Below, in pieces: positions 5,248 through 9,125 of a stretch of 9,125 bases of DNA. The position numbers were made by a program, and so were the translations under genes. This DNA comes from Chloroflexi bacterium RBG_16_64_32 (GTDB lineage: Bacteria; Chloroflexota; Dehalococcoidia; SM23-28-2; RBG-16-64-32), in assembly GCA_001795235.1 (NCBI GenBank), contig MGNZ01000068.1, forward strand, positions 513-9,637, in the 5' to 3' direction. Each line of letters starts with the position of its first letter. The first letter of the stretch is position 1. The notes under the pieces are model-generated. The model made no database searches. It was not told the origin of the DNA and saw only the letters and a program-made list of their open reading frames with translations.

Positions 5248-6432
5248 ATGGAGTTCAGGTTCACGGCCGAGGAGGAGGCGTTCCGAACGGAGGTACGCGA
5301 GTTCTTGAAGATCGAGCTGCCGCCCGGCTGGTCCGCCTTAGGCGGATTCGACTCGGAGACAGAGCTGGGATCGGAGCAGCAGTCGGAGTTCGGCCGGAAG
5401 TTCAACAAGAAGCTGGCGAAGCGGCGCTGGCTGACGATGCCCTGGCCCGTGGAGTACGGCGGACTGAAGGCGTCCATCATGCAGCAGATGATCTACAACG
5501 AGGAGATGGCCTACGCGAGCGCGCCCACGGGCCTCAGCATGGGCGTGGCCTGGGTGGGCCCCAGCCTGATGATCTACGGCACCGAGGAGCAGAAGAAGCG
5601 CTATCTCCCCACCATCGCTAGCCACGACGAGATCTGGTGCACACTGTACTCCGAGTCCGAGGCCGGCTCCGACCTCGCCTCCCTGCAGACGCGGGCGGTC
5701 AGGGACGGCGATGAGTGGGTGATCAACGGCCAGAAGATATGGACCACCGGCGCTCACAGCTCGGACTGGGGCTGGATAGCGGCCCGCACAGACCCCGAAG
5801 CCCCCAAGCACAAGGGCATCAGCATGTTCATCCTGCCCATGCACGCCCCCGGCATCACCGTTGCGCCCCTGATCAACATGGCGGGCATGCACGGCTTCAA
5901 CGAGGTGTTCTTCCAGGACGTGCGCATCCCCGCCAGCTACATCGTGGGGCAGGAGAATAACGGCTGGTATCAGCTGGCCGTGGCCCTGGACTTCGAGAGG
6001 ACGTCGGTGGCGGGCGTAGCGCGGGCGCGCCGCTGGTGGGAGGACCTCCTGCGCTTCTCCCGCGAGCAGCGGGGCTTCGTGGAGGCGCGGCCGGAGGTAC
6101 GCCACCGCCTGGCGGAGATCGGCCTGGAGATAGAGGCCGGGAAGAACCTCTGCTACCGGGTGGCCACCCTGCAGCAGGCAGGCCAGATACCCAACTACGA
6201 GGCGTCCATCGCCAAGCTCTACTCCTCGGAGGTGGGGCGGCGGCTGTCCGGCACCGGGATGGAGCTGCTGGGGCTGTACGGCCAGCTGCATCCACGCAGC
6301 AAGTACGCCTACCTGCGGGGCCGTATCGAGCGGTACTATCAGGTGAGCGTGGCGGAGACGATCGCCGGCGGCACCAGCGAGATCATGCGCAACATCATCG
6401 CCATACGCGGCCTGGGCCTGCCCAAGGGGTAG
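5248..6432 (+). CDS. Acyl-CoA dehydrogenase family protein (CaiA/FadE type)
   Basis: A 394-aa FAD-dependent acyl-CoA dehydrogenase that would introduce an alpha,beta double bond into an acyl-CoA and pass electrons to electron-transfer flavoprotein. The N-terminal helical domain runs to about residue 125, the beta domain carries YSESEAGSDLASLQT (134-148) and IWTTGAH (164-170), and the C-terminal helical domain ends in ETIAGGTSEIMRNIIAIRGLGLPK (from 370). The position of the catalytic Glu in MCAD (just before G-T in the GGTSEI motif) is Gly here. Glu250 in LDFER aligns with the alternative base used by isovaleryl-CoA dehydrogenase and by actinobacterial ChsE-type steroid side-chain dehydrogenases, so it is the probable base. 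AGGAGG at 5238-5243 precedes ATG 5248 by 4 nt. The substrate is unknown. The gene is followed after 6 nt by a methyltransferase, and the pair probably forms one transcript. Confidence 0.95.
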   Translation: MEFRFTAEEEAFRTEVREFLKIELPPGWSALGGFDSETELGSEQQSEFGRKFNKKLAKRRWLTMPWPVEYGGLKASIMQQMIYNEEMAYASAPTGLSMGVAWVGPSLMIYGTEEQKKRYLPTIASHDEIWCTLYSESEAGSDLASLQTRAVRDGDEWVINGQKIWTTGAHSSDWGWIAARTDPEAPKHKGISMFILPMHAPGITVAPLINMAGMHGFNEVFFQDVRIPASYIVGQENNGWYQLAVALDFERTSVAGVARARRWWEDLLRFSREQRGFVEARPEVRHRLAEIGLEIEAGKNLCYRVATLQQAGQIPNYEASIAKLYSSEVGRRLSGTGMELLGLYGQLHPRSKYAYLRGRIERYYQVSVAETIAGGTSEIMRNIIAIRGLGLPKG

Positions 6433-6438
6433 GGCAAG

Positions 6439-7074
6439 GTGTACGAGAGCGAGCGCCGCTCCCGCCACTACTACGACCGGCGTGCTCCTGTGTACGACTG
6501 GAGCAATAGGATCGTAGCGCTCTTGCGTGGCGAATCAGCCATCAGGGAGCGCCTCAGGGCCATTGACCACCTGGCGTTGAAGGCCGGCCAGCGCGTGCTT
6601 GAGGTCAGCGTGGGAACGGGCAGCAATTTGCTTCTAATGGCCGAACAGGTGACCCCGAACGGCCGCCTCGTCGGCCTCGACATTTCGTCTGCCATGTTGA
6701 GCCGTTGCCGTCGAAAGCTGCGACGGCGAAACGTCAAGGCTGACCTTGTGCTCGGCGAAGCGGCCCACCTGCCATTCGCGGACCGCGCATTCGACGCCGT
6801 CTTCCACCACGGCGGCATCGCCGAGTTCGGCGATAAGAAGGGAGCGATCGTGGAGATGATGCGGGTCGCCCGGCCGGGAGCCAAGGTGGTCATCTGCGAT
6901 CTCGGCGTCCCGACGGATAGGAAGCTGTCGCTGGTCAACAGGCTGCTCCTGAAGCTACAGCCGCCATATGGCCAGCCGCCGCCCCTAGAGCTGATCCCGT
7001 CCGGGGCCCAGGACCTTCACCTCACCTGGTTCCGAAGCGACGCCTGGTACATGATCGAGTTCGTGAACCCCTGA
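6439..7074 (+). CDS. Class I SAM-dependent methyltransferase
   Basis: A 211-aa methyltransferase of the UbiE/Methyltransf_11 type. The N-terminus YYDRRAPVYDW (11-21) matches the Y-D-x-x-A-x-x-Y-D motif of this group. Motif I for SAM binding is VLEVSVGTGS (53-62), the acidic residue that would hold the ribose is Asp81 in VGLDIS, and AHLPFADRAFDAVF (109-122) matches the later LPF-FD motifs. The methyl acceptor cannot be told from sequence; quinone, lipid and small-molecule acceptors are all found in this family. The start is GTG 6439, with AGGG at 6431-6434 overlapping the stop of the acyl-CoA dehydrogenase gene; the next in-frame Met (residue 68) would remove motif I. The 6-nt gap implies co-transcription with the dehydrogenase. 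The product is a little shorter than typical UbiE (about 230-260 aa) but ends naturally. Confidence 0.9.
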   Translation: MYESERRSRHYYDRRAPVYDWSNRIVALLRGESAIRERLRAIDHLALKAGQRVLEVSVGTGSNLLLMAEQVTPNGRLVGLDISSAMLSRCRRKLRRRNVKADLVLGEAAHLPFADRAFDAVFHHGGIAEFGDKKGAIVEMMRVARPGAKVVICDLGVPTDRKLSLVNRLLLKLQPPYGQPPPLELIPSGAQDLHLTWFRSDAWYMIEFVNP

Positions 7075-7089
7075 GGCCTCGCCGCCCCC

Positions 7090-7119
7090 TTGACAGGAAC
7101 ACCGTTTCCGGACTAACTT
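7090..7119 (+). promoter_or_regulatory. Candidate sigma70-type promoter (distal) for the GH15 gene
   Basis: A perfect TTGACA at 7090-7095 is followed after 18 nt by TAACTT (7114-7119), which keeps the key first T, the A at position 2 and the final T of the -10 box. Transcription would start near 7126, some 90 nt before the GH15 start codon. Confidence 0.4.
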
Positions 7120-7131
7120 TACGATTTACTA

Positions 7132-7143
7132 ACGGTTCACCGT
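7132..7143. other. Short palindrome, possible operator
   Basis: ACGGT-TC-ACCGT is a perfect 5-bp inverted repeat lying just downstream of the distal promoter. A related ACCGT occurs at 7101-7105, and ACTAAC is repeated at 7112-7117 and 7128-7133. The arrangement could be a repressor site, but nothing beyond symmetry supports this. Confidence 0.3.
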
Positions 7144-7173
7144 GCGTAACTTCCAGTTGTGGCCAGCGTTGTC

Positions 7174-7179
7174 TATATT
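7174..7179 (+). promoter_or_regulatory. Candidate -10 box (TATATT), proximal promoter of the GH15 gene
   Basis: TATATT matches the -10 consensus at 5 of 6 bases; the hexamer 17 nt upstream (TTCCAG, 7151-7156) is a poor -35. A start near 7186 would give a leader of about 32 nt to ATG 7218. Confidence 0.35.
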
Positions 7180-7207
7180 GGATTTGCGGGGGATTGGAGC
7201 CTCGAAC

Positions 7208-7212
7208 GAGGG
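7208..7212 (+). promoter_or_regulatory. Ribosome binding site deciding the GH15 start
   Basis: GAGGG ends 5 nt before ATG 7218. This favours ATG 7218 over in-frame TTG 7194. The chosen start gives the family N-terminus MSYRRISDYGVIGN. Confidence 0.7.
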
Positions 7213-7217
7213 TTGGA

Positions 7218-9047
7218 ATGTCCTATCGGCGTATCAGTGACTACGGTGTAATAGGGAACATGCACTCCGCGGCGCTCGTCAGCGCCGACGGTTCCATCGA
7301 CTGGCTGTGCTTTCCCCGCTTCGATTCGCCCAGCGTTTTCGCCGCCCTCCTGGACGACGCCAGCGGCGGCTACTTTCGCATCAGGCCCGTCGGCGAGTTT
7401 CGACAGGACCATTCCTACCTGCCCAGCAGCAATATCCTCGTCGCCGCCTTCGAGACGGAGAGCGGATCCGTCACCCTGACAGACTTCATGCCGGTGGCCG
7501 ATGAGATCACCAGGTGTGAGGACGAGCTGGTGCGGTTGGTGCGCTGTCAGAGCGGCACAGTGGAGATGGAGCTGGACTTCCGGCCCCGTTTGGACTACGC
7601 GCGGCCGGGGATGTCGCTTGCCGTCAACGGGCGGTCAGTGCTGGCGCGAAAAGACGGGGACTGCCTGGGGCTGACATCGGGCCCGCCCCTGGAGGCTGTG
7701 GAGGGAGGCGCCCGCGCCCGCTTCACCCTGAAGGAGGGTGAACGGGCGGCTTTCATCCTGCGTTGGAACCCCGACGCGTCGGGGCCGCCTCTGCCCGAAG
7801 ACTACGATGTATACGGCAAGTTGGGCCGGACGCAGGCGTTCTGGCGGTTTGTGGCTCACGATTGGCGCTACATGGGACGCTGGGAGGAGCTGGTAAGGCG
7901 CTCTATGCTGGCGTTGCATCTGCTCCTGTACGCGCCCACAGGCGCGGTATGCGCCGCGGTTACCACATCGCTGCCGGAGCATATCGGCGGGAACCGCAAC
8001 TGGGACTATCGCTTCTGTTGGCTGCGCGACGCGGCCTTCACGATGGACGTGTTCCACCGGTTGGGCCACACTGCCTACTCGCGCCCGTTCATCGAGTGGC
8101 TGGCCGGCCTGGCCCTGGGCGTGGGGGGTGGCGAGGACCTCCACTCCCTGTACGGCATAGGCCGCGAGGTGAACCATCAGAGCATGAAGGAGGACGTGCT
8201 CGGCCATCTGGAAGGCTACCGGGGATCGGCGCCGGTCCGGGTGGGCAACGGCGCCTTTGACCAGTTCCAACTGGACGCCTACGGCGAGGTGCTGCTGTCC
8301 TTCGACTCCTACCACCGGGCCGGGGGCATCATCGACGGCTCGCTCTGGGTCCTCGCGCAGGCGATGGTGGAGTCGGCGCTGCGGCACTGGCAGAAGGCGG
8401 ACAACGGGATCTGGGAGGTGCGCTCGGAGCCAAAGCACTTCACGTTCTCCAAGCTGATGGCCTGGGTAGCGGTAGACCGGGGTCTGCGTCTGGCGCGGGC
8501 CCTCAAGAAGCCCGTGGACTACGATCGCTGGCAGCGGGCGCGCAACGTCATCAAGGCCGAAATACTGGAAAAGAGCTGGAATGAGAAGCGCCGCAGCTTT
8601 GTGCAGGCCTACGGGACCAACAACCTGGACGCCAGCGTCCTGTTCATCCCCATGGTCGGCTTTCTGCCGGCGGAGGACCCGCGGATGGCAGCCACCATCG
8701 ATGCCGTACAGAAGGAGCTGGTGCGGGACGGGTTCGTCTATCGCTATCTGCCGTCGCAGACGGATGACGGCGTGGGTGGCGACGAGGGCGCCTTCACGAT
8801 GTGTAGCCTGTGGCTGGCGGGTTGCCTGATCACGAGCGGCCGCGTGGATGAGGCGCGGGCCATCTTCGAGCGCGTGGTAGGCCTGCGCAACCACGTGGGC
8901 CTGTTCTCGGAGATGGTGGAGCCGCAGACGGGGGAGTTTCTGGGCAACTACCCGCAGGCGTTCACGCACATCGCCGTGATCCACACGGCGCGGAACCTGG
9001 ACCGGGCGCTGAATCAGGTGGAGCTGGGGAAGGTGGTCGCCGCTTAG
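7218..9047 (+). CDS. Glycoside hydrolase family 15 protein (trehalase / glucoamylase-like)
   Basis: A 609-aa inverting alpha-glucosidase of GH15. The closest known functional type by architecture is the bacterial and archaeal GH15 trehalase/glucoamylase group, which hydrolyses trehalose or alpha-glucan ends to glucose. The N-terminal domain begins ISDYGVIGNMHSAALVSADG and DWLCFPRFDSPSVF (28-41). The (alpha/alpha)6 catalytic domain contains GGNRNWDYRFCWLRDAAFT (257-275), QLDAYGEVL (351-359), WEVRSEPKHFTFSKLMAW (399-416) and SEMVEPQTGEFLGNYPQAFTH (564-584). Glu400 and Glu565 are the likely general acid and base, by comparison with GH15 glucoamylases. No signal peptide is seen, so it should be cytoplasmic, which suits trehalose turnover better than starch digestion. 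It is transcribed alone: a promoter-bearing gap lies upstream and a terminator follows. Substrate assignment (trehalose) is inference. Confidence 0.93.
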   Translation: MSYRRISDYGVIGNMHSAALVSADGSIDWLCFPRFDSPSVFAALLDDASGGYFRIRPVGEFRQDHSYLPSSNILVAAFETESGSVTLTDFMPVADEITRCEDELVRLVRCQSGTVEMELDFRPRLDYARPGMSLAVNGRSVLARKDGDCLGLTSGPPLEAVEGGARARFTLKEGERAAFILRWNPDASGPPLPEDYDVYGKLGRTQAFWRFVAHDWRYMGRWEELVRRSMLALHLLLYAPTGAVCAAVTTSLPEHIGGNRNWDYRFCWLRDAAFTMDVFHRLGHTAYSRPFIEWLAGLALGVGGGEDLHSLYGIGREVNHQSMKEDVLGHLEGYRGSAPVRVGNGAFDQFQLDAYGEVLLSFDSYHRAGGIIDGSLWVLAQAMVESALRHWQKADNGIWEVRSEPKHFTFSKLMAWVAVDRGLRLARALKKPVDYDRWQRARNVIKAEILEKSWNEKRRSFVQAYGTNNLDASVLFIPMVGFLPAEDPRMAATIDAVQKELVRDGFVYRYLPSQTDDGVGGDEGAFTMCSLWLAGCLITSGRVDEARAIFERVVGLRNHVGLFSEMVEPQTGEFLGNYPQAFTHIAVIHTARNLDRALNQVELGKVVAA

Positions 9048-9072
9048 GGGCACAAACGAGAATGGGAAACAG

Positions 9073-9100
9073 AAGAGCCGGGCTGCTTAGCCCGGCTCTT
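9073..9100. terminator. Rho-independent terminator after the GH15 gene
   Basis: AAGAGCCGGGCT (9073-9084) and AGCCCGGCTCTT (9089-9100) form a 12-bp perfect stem with a GCTT loop, 25 nt after the stop. The following ATCGTTTC provides a short, broken T-tract. The A/T-flanked stem could work in both directions. Confidence 0.85.
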
Positions 9101-9125
9101 ATCGTTTCTGCGACGGGGCTACTTG

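Noticed and set aside
4464..5480. Minus-strand open frame spanning the DsbA-like gene and the terminator
   Set aside because: It crosses two gene ends and a hairpin, has no recognisable domain, and competes with the conserved DsbA frame on the + strand.
5338..6468. Long minus-strand open frame (about 376 codons) opposite the acyl-CoA dehydrogenase gene
   Set aside because: Antisense shadow; composition is Gly/Ala/Leu/His-rich with no family motif, and the + strand is a clear dehydrogenase.
7635..9053. Long minus-strand open frame (about 470 codons) opposite the GH15 gene
   Set aside because: It is the antisense shadow of a GC-rich gene with strong codon bias. Its product shows no recognisable domain, while the + strand has full GH15 motifs.
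1..9125. CRISPR arrays, tRNA or rRNA genes, transposases, phage genes
   Set aside because: None seen. The only repeat array is the two-copy 102-bp unit, which has no spacers.

Overview
The window is a GC-rich bacterial chromosomal segment, probably from an environmental or metagenomic genome. All intact genes lie on the + strand. The mix of genes (CrtI/RetSat-like flavoprotein, cytochrome bd, CaiA/FadE-type acyl-CoA dehydrogenase, GH15 trehalase/glucoamylase-like enzyme) would suit Chloroflexota or a related high-GC lineage. No marker gene is present, so that placement is only a guess. UGA is used as a normal stop (cydA, cydB, the DsbA gene and the methyltransferase all end in TGA), so the standard code applies.

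Layout: (1) 20-1663, a CrtI/retinol-saturase-like FAD oxidoreductase. Its last 15 codons, stop codon and 3' flank have been copied in tandem with a 102-bp period (1601-1816). (2) 1941-4290, cydA and cydB, the two main subunits of a quinol:O2 oxidoreductase, overlapping by 11 nt. (3) 4291-4469, a scar region holding the C-terminal remnant of a short-chain dehydrogenase on the minus strand, followed by an extended -10 promoter. (4) 4470-5183, a DsbA/FrnE-like thioredoxin-fold oxidoreductase. Its first active-site cysteine codon is replaced by an in-frame TGA. The frame is open on both sides, the motif reads U-P-W-C, and a small hairpin with GU in its loop sits just downstream. The best reading is a selenoprotein. 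A conventional gene caller would start at GTG 4611 and lose the active site. (5) A perfect 24-nt palindrome (probable terminator), then 5248-7074, an acyl-CoA dehydrogenase and a SAM-dependent methyltransferase separated by 6 nt. (6) A 143-bp promoter-bearing gap, then 7218-9047, a GH15 family glycoside hydrolase closed by a strong hairpin terminator.

The transcription units look functionally independent: respiration, thiol/selenol redox, acyl-CoA metabolism and alpha-glucoside (likely trehalose) hydrolysis. The most notable item is the predicted selenocysteine-containing DsbA-like protein with its candidate bacterial SECIS. The tandem duplication over a gene end and the SDR remnant are secondary observations.
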